A stretch of DNA of 64,000 nucleotides. Origin: Siphonodentalium dalli (lineage: Eukaryota; Mollusca; Scaphopoda; Gadilida; Siphonodentaliidae). The notes beneath the pieces were generated by a model. That model did not search any database, was not told where the DNA came from, and saw only the letters and a program-made list of their open reading frames with translations. A program made the translations under genes and the position numbers. Shown here piece by piece: positions 1 to 10,500 of the stretch (within the stretch, counting starts at the first letter, position 1; each line of letters starts with the position of its first letter). Location: positions 50,624,911 to 50,688,910 of the forward strand of contig CP136066.1 of assembly GCA_032622095.1 (NCBI GenBank). The letters are read 5' to 3'.

Positions 1-75
1 AAATCCTACAACAACAAAATTGTAAATCTAATGAGTCGCCTTCCAAGTCGCAGGTTATAATTAGAAGCACAAGTT

Positions 76-872
76 TGAGGTGGTTGCCCAGTTGTTAGAG
101 CATCGGACTTGCAATGGTGTTAACGCACCGACGTGAGTTCGCGTCCGCCGGTGGACTATCGTCTCCGCACCAGTGGCTTGGCCGGATTAACCCTTTACCC
201 AACAGAAGGGCCCTGTGCCAATGCATTCTCTTATATATGCGAGTCGACCATAGGTCGCCTCGCATATATAAGAGAATGCATTGGCTTAACACATTAAAAA
301 TTATAAAATTGTTAAATAATGTAAGAAAAAATGGTAAAAAGTGTTAAAAAAAGATTTTTTTTAGGCCAATGCATTCTCTTATATATGCGAGGCGACCTAT
401 GGTCGACTCGCATATATAATAGAATGCATTGGCACAGGGCATAACTGTAACTATCACAATGTGGTCAAGGAGCCGGTTCCAATGATATCCATATTTGTAT
501 GGTTCTATTGAGACAGACCGAAGATATTTTAGGCTGTTGAAGCTTTATTTGGCCGTTTTTGGCCGGTTTTGGCCGGTTTGTTGGGTAAAGGGTTAAGCGG
601 TGTGCGTGTTGTAGAGCCACACGCTGTTTAAATCTAGCACCAGGTTGTGATCCTTGGGCAAAGTCACTTGTACTGTGCTTGCTTCATCGTAACTAAACGA
701 GAGATAGAGACCCGGTTGTTGGGTAAGCGTAAGCCGATCTAGTGAAGCGCCTGTAAAATGGCAGCAGTCACAAGACTCAACAGCTGGGTTAATAATATAA
801 AGCGCTTAGGGTCCATTGATACTGGAGATAAACGTTATATAAGCACCACTATATTATTATTATAACCTTACA
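76..872 (+). repeat. tRNA-derived SINE split by a TTAA MITE
   Basis: The head at about 80-157 looks like a tRNA: a box-A-like stretch around GCCCAGTTGTTAGAGC and a box-B-like GAGTTCGCGTCC. The tail at 597-872 has the AAAGCGCTTAGGGTCC...ATATAAGC motif followed by ATT repeats, typical of tRNA-derived SINEs. The body is interrupted at 191-592 by a MITE; removing the MITE and one TTAA restores a continuous SINE (GGCCGGA-TTAA-GCGGTG). The anticodon stem does not fold properly, so this is not a working tRNA gene. Confidence 0.75.
191..592 (-). mobile_element. TTAA MITE, family A (CCCTTTACCCAAC)
   Basis: Flanked by TTAA at 187-190 and 593-596. The inverted ends read CCCTTTACCCAACA and TGTTGGGTAAAGGG. 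Inside are two hairpins, each made of GCCAATGCATTCTCTTATAT facing its complement around a GTCGACC/GGTCGCC loop. A unique ~130-bp segment follows with GGCCGGTTTTGGCCGG and TCTTCGGTCTGTCTC motifs. No transposase. TTAA duplication and CCC termini are the piggyBac hallmarks, so mobilisation by a piggyBac-type enzyme is inferred. Confidence 0.85.
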
Positions 873-1142
873 ATCTCGGATAGTGACTTGTCTATTTCAC
901 ATAGGAAATTTCTGCACATGTCTATATTATTATTAAAGTAATTGGTATGTGTCTTTATCGGCAGATTTTGAGAGGAACTTTGAAAGTGGAAACTCTTGGG
1001 CTAAAAACTAAATTGGAGCTACACGAAAGTATTGATTATGAAACTTTGTGCTTTGGTATCTATTTGGATTATATAACTTTGATAAGCTGATATTTTGGAT
1101 CACCTCTTACGATTAGGTGTATACCATACATTAGGTGTTTAC

Positions 1143-1401
1143 CCTTTCATGACAGGAACTGTGCTGGTACAGCATTAAAGATCCTGTGCCAGTGCTTTAT
1201 CTTATGTATGTGAGTCTCCCATAGGGAGTCTCGCGTATGCAAGAAAATACACATAACACAATGTCTAGATAAATATTGGTAGGCCAATGCATTCTCTTAT
1301 ATATGTGAGGCTCCCTATGGGAGACTCACATATATAAGAGAATGCATTGGCACAGGGTTTTCGTAAAATTTCAGGAAGCTCGAGTCACGGAAGGGATAAC
1401 T
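1143..1401 (-). mobile_element. Degraded TTAA MITE, family B
   Basis: Left end TACCCTTTCATGACAGG and right end GTCACGGAAGGGATAA are decayed family-B termini. Two hairpins with the ATTCTCTTATATATG cassette lie inside. Both flanking TTAA sites have mutated, so this is an old copy. Confidence 0.7.
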
Positions 1402-1893
1402 ATTATAGTGCGCTTTAATGCTGTAACTTTATACTTACTTGATGTTTCATAGCTGTAGAAACCTTCCATTGCTGTTGCTGTTTCAGCTTATTTCATTGAC
1501 GTGTGTTGATGTGGCCCCTCCTACCAGTGTGACCCTACTCCCTCCAAAAAATTGTCATCCCAGGGTTAGGTCTTGTGTTTAGTGCCTTATTGTATGGTCA
1601 CAAAACACTATATGCTCATTTTATTGACAGAACAATAAAATTTGTATTAATATGCGAAGTTATTTCTAATACTGTAATTTAGTGAAGAATTTCTTAGTTC
1701 CGTTTCATTGGTGACTTCTTTAATATATTCACGTTATATCCTTACCGGTACAAACCATTGATTTATTCTGAAATTTCAGATCTATTTTTAGATTTAAAAA
1801 TCCCTAAATTAATTCTCAGATGATTTTTGATACCCACTGATGATAAGTTTAGGTGATTTTCTGATAATATATTCAACATTTCTTACAAATTAA

Positions 1894-2147
1894 CCCTTTC
1901 ACGATGGGAGCTGCGCTGGTGCAGCATTAAAGATCCTGTGCCAGTGCATTCTCTCATATATGCGAGTCTCCCATAGGAGCCTTGCTTATATAAGAGAATG
2001 CACTGGCTAACAAGGTCAAAGTATATATTGTTAGGCCAATGCATTCTCTTATATATGTGAGACGTCCTATGTGAGACTCGCATAAATAAGAGAATGCATT
2101 GGCACAGGGTTTTCACAAAATTTCACGAAGCTCCAGTCATGGAAGGG
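1894..2147 (-). mobile_element. TTAA MITE, family B (CCCTTTCATGAC)
   Basis: TTAA lies on the left at 1890-1893 and TTAT on the right. The ends read CCCTTTCACGATGGGAG and CAGTCATGGAAGGG. Two hairpin cassettes are separated by a CAAGGTCAAAGTATATATTG linker. Any ORF across it is only palindrome read-through. Confidence 0.8.
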
Positions 2148-2359
2148 TTATGTATTAAAGTACTCCTCTAAATGAATAATATACCATTCCAATGTATTCT
2201 TATAACTGAATGGTATAGTGTCTGTATAGTGATTAAAGTGCATTTCTGCATGTGTCCACAAACCTTTGTTTTTATCATACCTTCTAAAATCTCTTAATGA
2301 TGATTGGATAATTAATTGTAACCTGATTTTTGACTGTTGCCTTTGTCATTTTCATCAGA

Positions 2360-2460
2360 CCTGTATGAGCACCGGTGGTCAAATCGGTACTCTGGGTATT
2401 CTGGGTACCCAGGAAGCCCAAGTATCTACCCAGGTAGCCCAAATATGTACTCAGGTAACA
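2360..2460. repeat. Short imperfect tandem repeat with CCCAGG/CCCAA motifs
   Basis: Degenerate ~24-bp units of the type TACCCAGGWAGCCCAARTAT repeat about four times. The stretch lies in an open frame with exon-like borders but does not resemble talin; I treat it as a minisatellite. Confidence 0.5.
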
Positions 2461-2581
2461 GACACATCATATATCTGCATGCTAGGTCCTAGTCAGTAAC
2501 CAAATTGTCCTAATGTGTATTATTATATTATAATTTTTTTTTTTTAAATTAATTATGTAAAGTTATCAAATTATTACTTAA

Positions 2582-2788
2582 CCCTTTCAGTACCAAGTCC
2601 AATTTTTGTATCAACCCATATTTCCTTGACCATTTTTCAATTTTATTGATTAAAATAATGTGATACATTGATGGAAACAGCTCTTAGAGCTGTTTCCATC
2701 AATTTATCACATTATTATAATCAATAAATTTGAAAAATGATCAAGGAAATATGGGTTGATACAAAAATCGGACTTGGCACTGAAAGGG
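2582..2788. mobile_element. TTAA MITE, family C: long perfect-type palindrome
   Basis: TTAA at 2578-2581 and 2789-2792. The ends are CCCTTTCAGTACCAAGTCC and GGACTTGGCAC-type complements. The whole 207 bp is one foldback with arms of about 100 nt and few mismatches, turning at the AGCTCTTAGAGCT centre. No coding potential. Confidence 0.85.
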
Positions 2789-2792
2789 TTAA

Positions 2793-3203
2793 AGGTGGTC
2801 TGTATCTTCCTGTGACAAGTTTTATATAGTTTCCTGAGTATAAAATAATTAATATAAAACCGAAGACCCACTGTCCGGAAACTCTTCTATCAATTAATAT
2901 TGATTTTATTTCAAATTTTCTGGTTTAATACATACAATCAATTTGGGACATTTTACGATTCGAAGAGCATAGCCAGCAGGAGAACTCTATCTACCTGAGA
3001 TCGCCTGAATGATCATGACGGCCTTTTCTAAAAATAGTAGTGAAAACAATAACCCAATTGATTATCACATTATATAAGAAAACATTGATATATAATCAAT
3101 ATTAATTGATAGAAGCATTTCTGGACTGATGTCTTCGACTCATATTTATTATTTTATACCCCGGAGTCTATATAAAACATATTTAGGAAGAGATAGGCCA
3201 TCT
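2793..3203. mobile_element. TTAA MITE, family N (AGGTGGTCTGT)
   Basis: It begins directly at the right TTAA of the preceding family-C element and ends at TTAA 3204-3207. The inverted ends are AGGTGGTCTGTATCTTCCT and AGGAAGAGATAGGCCATCT. An inner inverted pair (TCAATTAATATTGAT/ATCAATATTAATTGA) continues the foldback. Non-coding. Confidence 0.7.
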
Positions 3204-3207
3204 TTAA

Positions 3208-4172
3208 TCATACCTGGATGAATTTTTTTACATATAATGACGTACAATTATTGCGTATTATGCGATTATTATTTTATTTTCGTATTAATATCCCAGGCAG
3301 CATATACACTTGAATTTATCGCTAAAGTTCAACTGTTATTGCCAAAGCCTCCAGTCACATTTTGTTGCACTTTTTCAAAGATTACTCACAAACTTGAATA
3401 TATACTACTCCATGTGGACCGAACTACACCATATTACTGCAGGAAATCGTATCCAGCAACAACAGACACAGCATATTATATCTATATTAAAATAACATTC
3501 TATATCGCTTAAATTCATATATCATTTGTGGAAATAACTGCATTTAAGCAAGATTAATCTCATCATGTATCTGAAAACATCCGCGGAATGTTAACGTATC
3601 TCTAAATGTGCCATATCTAAACGCGCATGGTGCTTTATTAATTTATTAATTTGATTGAGAAATAACATCGTCAATTTCTGAATTTATAGCCCTACCTCCT
3701 GAAGATAAATTCTATACTAATTCAAAATGAGCTAAAAACATACTTCAACATCATCCAGAATTGTCAGTAAATTCAGTGAAAAATATTTATTTGTCATATC
3801 TAAATTGGCTCCCTGCTTCACTTAAAGTGATCGATCCATGGTAGTGAGAGATAAGGCATGTGTTCCCTCCCTCCCTAGGTCCACCCTCCTGTCCACCCCC
3901 TTGCACCAGTTGAACATATAGCTATGATTGTTATATTTTTTCTTTGCACTCATTATAACATGTTTATTACACTCCTATGCGCGATTTCCATTGAAAACAC
4001 AGTTAATTAAAAATGGTAATGTCACTAGTGAATTATGTCATTTCTCGTTAATGTTATTGACGTTACGTCGCCTACTGATCTTGACTGAAATTTAGGTGGT
4101 TAATCTTTCTCCACCTCGGGACTTTCATACATTAATTCTGGTGAACCAAATTGAAGCAGAAGTGTAATAAAT
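3208..4172. other. Non-coding AT-rich stretch
   Basis: I see no exon, no long repeat and no clear element ends. Short ORFs at about 3237-3512 show no recognisable domain and no splice context. Confidence 0.5.
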
Positions 4173-4297
4173 AGAGTAATCAATTAGTTCCGAGAATTAC
4201 GTTAAATAATTCACTCGAGGTGAGACTCGTTTCTTACTGACATCTCTCGCCTCTCGTGAATTATTTAACATAATTCTCAGAACCAATTGATTACTCT
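4173..4297. repeat. Foldback repeat (~125 bp)
   Basis: Arms AGAGTAATCAATTAGTTCC and its complement face each other, as do GTTAAATAATTCACTCGAGG and CTCGTGAATTATTTAAC. Probably a small MITE; the target duplication is not clear. Confidence 0.6.
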
Positions 4298-5250
4298 CTA
4301 TAATTAATTTTATGACATTGGAGAATAAGTAAATGAAAAGCTCTATATCCAGAATTCCCCTTCATCTGCCATGTGTTTTTTGAATTTTTTTGAAAGTATA
4401 TACAATGTTTATAACATAGGTATGGAAAGAAAACTCAGTGAAGTTCAATTTTGTGAATGGCAAAATTTGTGTGAAAAATGACTTGCTGATTATAGTGGAT
4501 TTTGAATTATCTAGCTGATCACCCATTGTTTTTAATGTGACATCATCCTCTGAATATTAATTAAGTATGATTTGTGCATGAACAATCAACTAAGAAATTT
4601 ATCTTGTGTTGTCTATATAATTTATGAGTGAATTTTATATGTCATAAAATGGCTTGCGATTAGCATTAGATAAAACTTACCTGACATTGTATGATTTTTT
4701 ATTGGACATTAAGGATCAGATTTCAAACTTTATACTTAGTGATGTTTAAATGTAAAAATTGAGGATTTTAACCCTTAAGGATAATTGGCAAGCATTAATG
4801 TTGATTGAGATGTTTATCATGGGTCTGGCGTTTAAAATTTTGTGCGTGCACAAACAATTACAATATAAAGTATCTGATAAAATGGATGAAGTAGACGAAC
4901 TTTTTTCTTTTGTTGTATATCGCTAAAATTCTGATTCTAGAATCATTTTTAAATTCTTTCTGCTACTAAGTTTGCCTCTTTTTTTCAAATAATGATGTTA
5001 CAATTTCCAGAACCTCGCCCAAATGTCCTCATCTCAAATTTTAATTAACAGGTCATTTGACATCCCATTGCAATGTAGACTTATTACAGTTATAAAAGTT
5101 GCATGATCCCTAGATTTTGAACCTTTTTTCAGCACACTAGTTTTAACCCATCGAGTCCCTGAATATCATGCATGCTGTCTAATTGCATGACAACAAGTTT
5201 ATATTTCATTTCAGAACCCCTTTATATAAATCATATACAGAGAATACCTA
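4298..5250. other. Non-coding stretch
   Basis: AT-rich with many stops in all frames. Nothing was recognised beyond isolated homopolymer runs. Confidence 0.5.
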
Positions 5251-5394
5251 CAGTTTTTGTTTGAAAACCGAAATATCTCATTTGTGTCTGGAAAGAAATA
5301 TTGAATTTTCACGAGCGGCTACAAGCAGCGAGTGAGAATTTGATATTTCTTTCCAGACACGAATGAGATGTTTCAGTTATTCAAAGAAAAACTG
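5251..5394. mobile_element. TA-flanked CAGT foldback MITE (mariner-like)
   Basis: TA at 5249-5250 and 5395-5396 flank CAGTTTTTGTTTGAA and its complement TTCAAAGAAAAACTG. The arms also pair through TGTCTGGAAAGAAATAT. A TA duplication and CAGT start are typical of Tc1/mariner derivatives. Confidence 0.7.
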
Positions 5395-5939
5395 TAGATA
5401 TTATTTTTATTATATGCACCTTATTTATGCTCAAAGATGCTAAGTTAACTCTTAATTAATTAAATTATTAACTCTACTTAATGATTTCAAGAGCCCACGA
5501 GTTAGTGTTTACAAACAGTAAGAGCCTCGACCTTAGGTTGAAAATGACATTACTGTGCCTCAAACATAGAATTATCGATTGAACACGTGCCATCATAAAT
5601 TTGTCAATTTTGATTGGCTAGTGGATAGTGAGCATGCAATGATCACTCGATCGACCTTGGCAGCTCATGTTAGATTTAAGCCCTACAACGAAATAACAAA
5701 ACACGATTTCAATGTAGCTCCGAGGAGATAATATATACCCATGGAACTGAAACTGTTAATATGTTTTAGATAATTTGAACAGTTCAAAAAATTCCTATGG
5801 AAAGATAGTACATCTTCAATCTGATAAATCGTCTGGATTGGCTCACAACCATGACAATACTCATTTGTGATATGCCCTAAGTACTAGATTCTAAAAAGTT
5901 TTATATATGACTATAGTCTGTACAAGTGCGTGGATCTGA

Positions 5940-6112
5940 AATACAAGCATCTATGCTATTACGTATAGTTATACTTGTTTTAGGGGGTAGCAGGAAGACA
6001 GCCCGATAGGGCTAAGCTACCCCCGACAATACACTGTATTTATTATGTATTACTGCAACTGTGTCATTCGTGTGTATTGTAAATAAACTATCCTATCCTA
6101 TCCTATAGATAC
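5940..6112 (+). repeat. 3' end of a retrotransposon-like repeat with (ATCCT)n tail
   Basis: A GTAAATAAACTATCCTATCC tail with a repeated pentamer follows a segment with a short hairpin (AGCCCGATAGGGCT). Simple-repeat tails of this sort are typical of truncated non-LTR elements or SINEs. No ORF remains. Confidence 0.45.
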
Positions 6113-6340
6113 GACGATCTACATTTCAGTAAATTTCCGCTACTTTATAGGCAAGCATATAATAAATTATTGTATTTTCCATTAATTCTTCGAAACAAAT
6201 TAATATTTGGACTGACGTATTACTTTTATTCTATTGTATCACTATCCACCCATTCAAACTGCCCATGATTTGATATGAATGTACCTATTCATTCATGCAT
6301 TTTATGTAACCTTTTTAGAGCCCAGTCATTTCATCATTAA

Positions 6341-6720
6341 CCCTTTACCCAACAAAACGGCCAAAACCGGCCAAATAAAGCTTCAACAGCCTAAAATATC
6401 TTCGGTCTGTCTCAATAGAACCATACAAATATGGATATCATTGGAACCGGCTCCTTGACCACATTGTGATAGTTACAGTTATGCCCTGTGCCAATGCATT
6501 CTCTTATATATGCGAGTCGACCATAGGTCGCCTCGCATATATAAGAGAATGCATTGGCCTAAAAAAATCTTTTTTTACCATTTTTCTTACATTCTTTAAC
6601 AATTTTATAATTTTTAATGTGTTAAGCCAATGCATTCTCTTATATATGCGAGGTGACCTATGGTCGACTCGCATATATAAGAGAATGCATTGGCACAGGG
6701 CCGTTCTGTTGGGTAAAGGG
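6341..6720 (+). mobile_element. TTAA MITE, family A
   Basis: TTAA at 6337-6340 and 6721-6724; ends CCCTTTACCCAACA and TGTTGGGTAAAGGG. It has the GGCCAAAACCGGCC and TCTTCGGTCTGTCTC segment plus two hairpin cassettes, and is close in sequence to the copies at 191, 17113, 19485 and 24504. Several short ORFs here are palindrome artefacts. Confidence 0.88.
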
Positions 6721-6930
6721 TTAAAGGAAAGTATATCACTGGCTATTAAAATGGTAGATTGAGTTTATAACCAAAAACTCCCTGTTAATCTACAAGGAAA
6801 TTGTTTTGATAAAGCCTTCTTTGGGTCATAAGGGGGGGGGGGGGCATAAAAACATATATATTGTTTGATAGACCTTAAAATAAAACCATTTATATTTAGA
6901 CGACATTACTTGGTTGGTTTGATATTAGGT

Positions 6931-7331
6931 ACAGGTGAATTTAGTGATGCTACCATGCACAGCGGGCTGGCTTCACCAAATTCACCCTCTGGGGACCTCA
7001 TTCTGTGTGGCCTCATCTGCTATGGGAGACCTAGACACAGATTTTAAGTTCCCAGATTGTAAAGATAGTGATGTGCACCTATTGGGCACCTCAATTGTGC
7101 ATTGTGTCGTCTGCCAATTTGCGGATATAGAGAAACTAAACTTAAAAAGAAAAAGAAACTTTCTAAATAAGTTTCTAAAGAAATAAAAAAAACTTGTTAA
7201 TTTGATAATAAAGAAACTTTCCAGAGGATATGAGGCCTACGCAGAATGAGGTCCCCAGAGGATGAATTTGGTGATACTAGCCTGCTGTGTGGGGTAGCAT
7301 CACTTTGTCTGGCACCGTATTTTGAGGCCTG
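6931..7331 (-). mobile_element. hAT-like MITE, family F2, left end truncated
   Basis: It contains the GCAGAATGAGGTCCCCAGAG / TTCACCCTCTGGGGACCTCA inverted pair, a TTAAGTTCCCAGATTGTAAA interior, and ends in GGCACCGTATTTTGAGGCCTG. It stops 47 bp before the talin acceptor at 7379. The stretch around 7190 (TTGTTAATTTGATAATAAAG) is the intact version of the site that another copy carries interrupted at 14550-16292. Confidence 0.7.
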
Positions 7332-7378
7332 TACATGTGATCTCCATTATGATTTATATCTATTGATGCCCTTTACAG

Positions 7379-7509
7379 GCACTGATTGGGTGGATCCAGA
7401 CGACCCAACAGTTATAGCTGAGAATGAACTTCTGGGAGCGGCAAGCTCGATCGAAGCGGCTGCCAAGAAATTGGCACTTCTTAAACCTCGAAAGAATCTC
7501 AAAGCTAAG
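7379..7509 (+). CDS. TLN: Talin exon (start of I/LWEQ domain)
   Basis: The acceptor CTTTACAG ends at 7378 and the donor GTATGA starts at 7510. The exon enters with two bases of a split Gly codon and encodes 43 further residues, TDWVDPDDPTVIAENELLG onward to KNLKAK. The acidic DWVDPDDPTVIAENELLGAA motif is highly conserved in talins and opens the THATCH bundle. A transposon ends only 47 bp upstream, so branch point and pyrimidine tract must fit between them. Confidence 0.96.
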
Positions 7510-10500
7510 GTATGACTCCGCCCTTAATATAACCTGTGGCCCCGCCTTCAACATCCATAAGTATCTGATCAGCTGGTCCTGCATTGTAACTTGTCGTCAC
7601 TCACTCTTGAATAATGAGCAAGAACATACTGGAAGTTTGTTGATAAAGTTGCCTATTTTATTAGAAATTTTAAGTTAATTTAGTGATTTTCAAGTTATAA
7701 ATATGTTTTTATCAGTCAGTATTTCTCACAATGGAGACCTAAAGTTTTAAAACATCATTTACATATTGCAACTTTTTGAGTTGAGGTGGAGATGCAGATG
7801 GAAATTCCAAATTTGAATATTTGGTATACAATAAATAATATAATATTTTTATCTTTAACTGTATATTTTGCTTTTAATAAGTCTTATAGACGCGTAGAAT
7901 AATAACACAAGAGTTTGCTCTGACAAATGCTTAGATTGTGTTACCAATATCAACTGGGCTTTAGGTGCATTGGAATCGGGTCCATGCAGCACCCGCTGAT
8001 CAGATTTGTCTTCCTTTAGTTTACCTCCCTTATATTTATTCTCTATTTGGTGTCGGAGGGTACTAACAATGATTTATATCAAAATTCTTCCAGCATCTGT
8101 GTATTAGCATTCTAGAGTTTTAGCGTCTGTCGTGTGAGTTCATATGTGGATCTCCATTTCAATCATTTGTTACACATCTCAAAACAAAGTTGTAATGGTA
8201 TTTATACTGGAATTGGTTATTCCGTTCATCTGTTTAGCTATTTGTCTGTCAATCTATCCATTGTTGGATATTAGCAGATTCTATTTTAGTAAAGGATTGT
8301 TTCTTCAGTTTTATTTCTTGAAATAAAGATTCTTGTCTAATCTGTTTTCACACATACCTAAGGCCAAATATAAAATATTGTTTGAGTCTCAGACACCACC
8401 GCATTGAAATAAATGGCCCGCAATGGACGTTTTAATTAAATTTTTTATATTATGACAAAAAAACAAAACAAAAAACTAATATCATTTTGGTATGTTTTTA
8501 ACATGTACAATGTCATTTATATATATATAAGATTAAATGAGCATATATGCATAACAAAGTTCCCTTTACATTTTCTGACTATTACTTGACAAGGGAAGCT
8601 ATAATAATCCATGCTTACGATGTGCGCAAAAAAAAAAACAAAAAAAAAATCCCTCCCTCATTGATTCAGAAAAAAAATTGTCAGAGACTCAATTAATTTT
8701 TTATTTGCCTAAAGATATTGTCTTGATACACTCAGTTATTTTTGCACCTCATAAATTTGAAGTTAACAGGACATTTAGTCGGCCTTATCTTGTTAATAGT
8801 AATAAAGTTTCTTCAGTTTAATTTCTTAAACTTTGAACAGCAGATTCCAATTCAGCATTTTAGTTCTTTCAAAAGTTTTGACGTATACCTAGAGATGTGT
8901 TGTTGATAATCTCAGCTATGTTGTACCAGAATTTATTTTGTAGAACTCTTACCTTTGAAGCACGTTTATTTCTCGATCATAGAAAGACGGATTCTGACAC
9001 AGGAATCAATTGTTTTATTTAGTTATTACATATAAATAAGATTTCTTGGTATTTTGTGAGTTGTTTTGACATAATTTCTCCTGTTTATTAGAAGTTTTGT
9101 AGAACTCTCACCATTGAAGTGAGTTGTTTTGACATATTTTCTTCCGTTTATTAGAAGTTTTGTAGAACTCTCACCTTTGATGCACTGTTTTTGTTGTATT
9201 CACCACGCTGCACTTAGCTAACACAGTATTGATGTTGTTTTGTAGTCTGCGAGCTTCTGACAGATATGTTTGATATATTGGTGGTGATATAAAACTCGAC
9301 CTTATTTCAGACATATTCAACAGAGGTTACGAACTAACGCCTATATACCGCTTACGCAGCCAGCAAAACGCTTTTGGTGCTTCAAATTTCAGGACCATTC
9401 TTCATTATTATATCATTGTTGTACAGCTGATCGCCATTTGAATTTTTTGGTGCGGGCATTGGATACAATCTAACGCTTAACCCTTCTATGACTGGAGCTT
9501 CCTGAAATTTTGCGTAAAACCCTGAGCCAATGCATTCTCTTATATATGCGAGTCTCCCATAGGAAACCTCGCATATATAAGAGAATACATTGACCTAGCA
9601 ATATTTACCTTGACCTTGTAAGCCAGTGCATTTTCTTAAATATGCGAGGCTCCCATAGGAAACCTCGCATATATAAGAGAATACATTGGCCTAGCAATAT
9701 TTACCTTGACCTTGTAAGCCATTGCATTCTCTTATATATGTGAGGCTCCCTATAGGAGACTCGCATATATAAGAGAATGCACTGGCACAGGGTCTTTAAT
9801 ACTGCACCAGCGCAGCTCCCGTCATGATAGAGTTAAACTTGCTGATGCAGCAGAGCACTTTAGTTTATCACAAGGTGCTCTGAAATTTCATGAAAATACC
9901 TCTTTGTTATCTCATAGTTGTTCTGCTGACGGAGATTTTAATTTCATGGTGTTGGTATTGGCTAAATTCACTGCTGATGCAGCAGAGCACTTTAGTTTAT
10001 CACAAGGTGCTCTGAAATTTCATGAAATATACCTCTTTGTTATCTCATAGTTGTTCAGCTGATGGAGATTTTAATTTCATGGTGTTGGTATTGGCTAAAT
10101 TCACTAACCATGCCTCTCTTGAGGCAACTTGGTAAGTTAATAATCAGTTTATATTACAGAGAAAACATTACTCAATTCATTTTATAGCTGTATATAGATT
10201 TTTGTGTATAAAATAAAAATATAATTTTAACAATGGAACAGCTATTTTACAATGCTAAGTTTAATAGCTATTTTCAGATTAATGTTGCAGATTTTATTTT
10301 ATAGTACTCAACAGATATATTACTAACTAACCAAAAGTCATTATTATGCAAAGTTATACAATGGAGGTTTCCACAGATATTTATTAGTGGGAGGAGCTTA
10401 TGGATGCTAGGAGACAAAGCATCTGCAGAAGTAGTTTAATAAAGTGCCCATCTATATGCCATAATACACCTGAGACACATACATTTTTTCGTCTTTAATT

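Noticed and set aside
80-157. tRNA gene
   Set aside because: Box A/B-like motifs are present, but the anticodon arm does not fold and the sequence continues into a SINE body.
2266-2499. Possible upstream talin exon (ORF with AG before and GT after)
   Set aside because: The peptide is a degenerate repeat of GTQEAQVSTQVAQ type, unlike the talin rod; it comes from a minisatellite.
6466-6762. ORFs over family A MITEs (also 114-347, 19623-19887, 17398-17610)
   Set aside because: They translate the hairpin ([19 protein letters not shown]) in both directions and recur only with the MITE.
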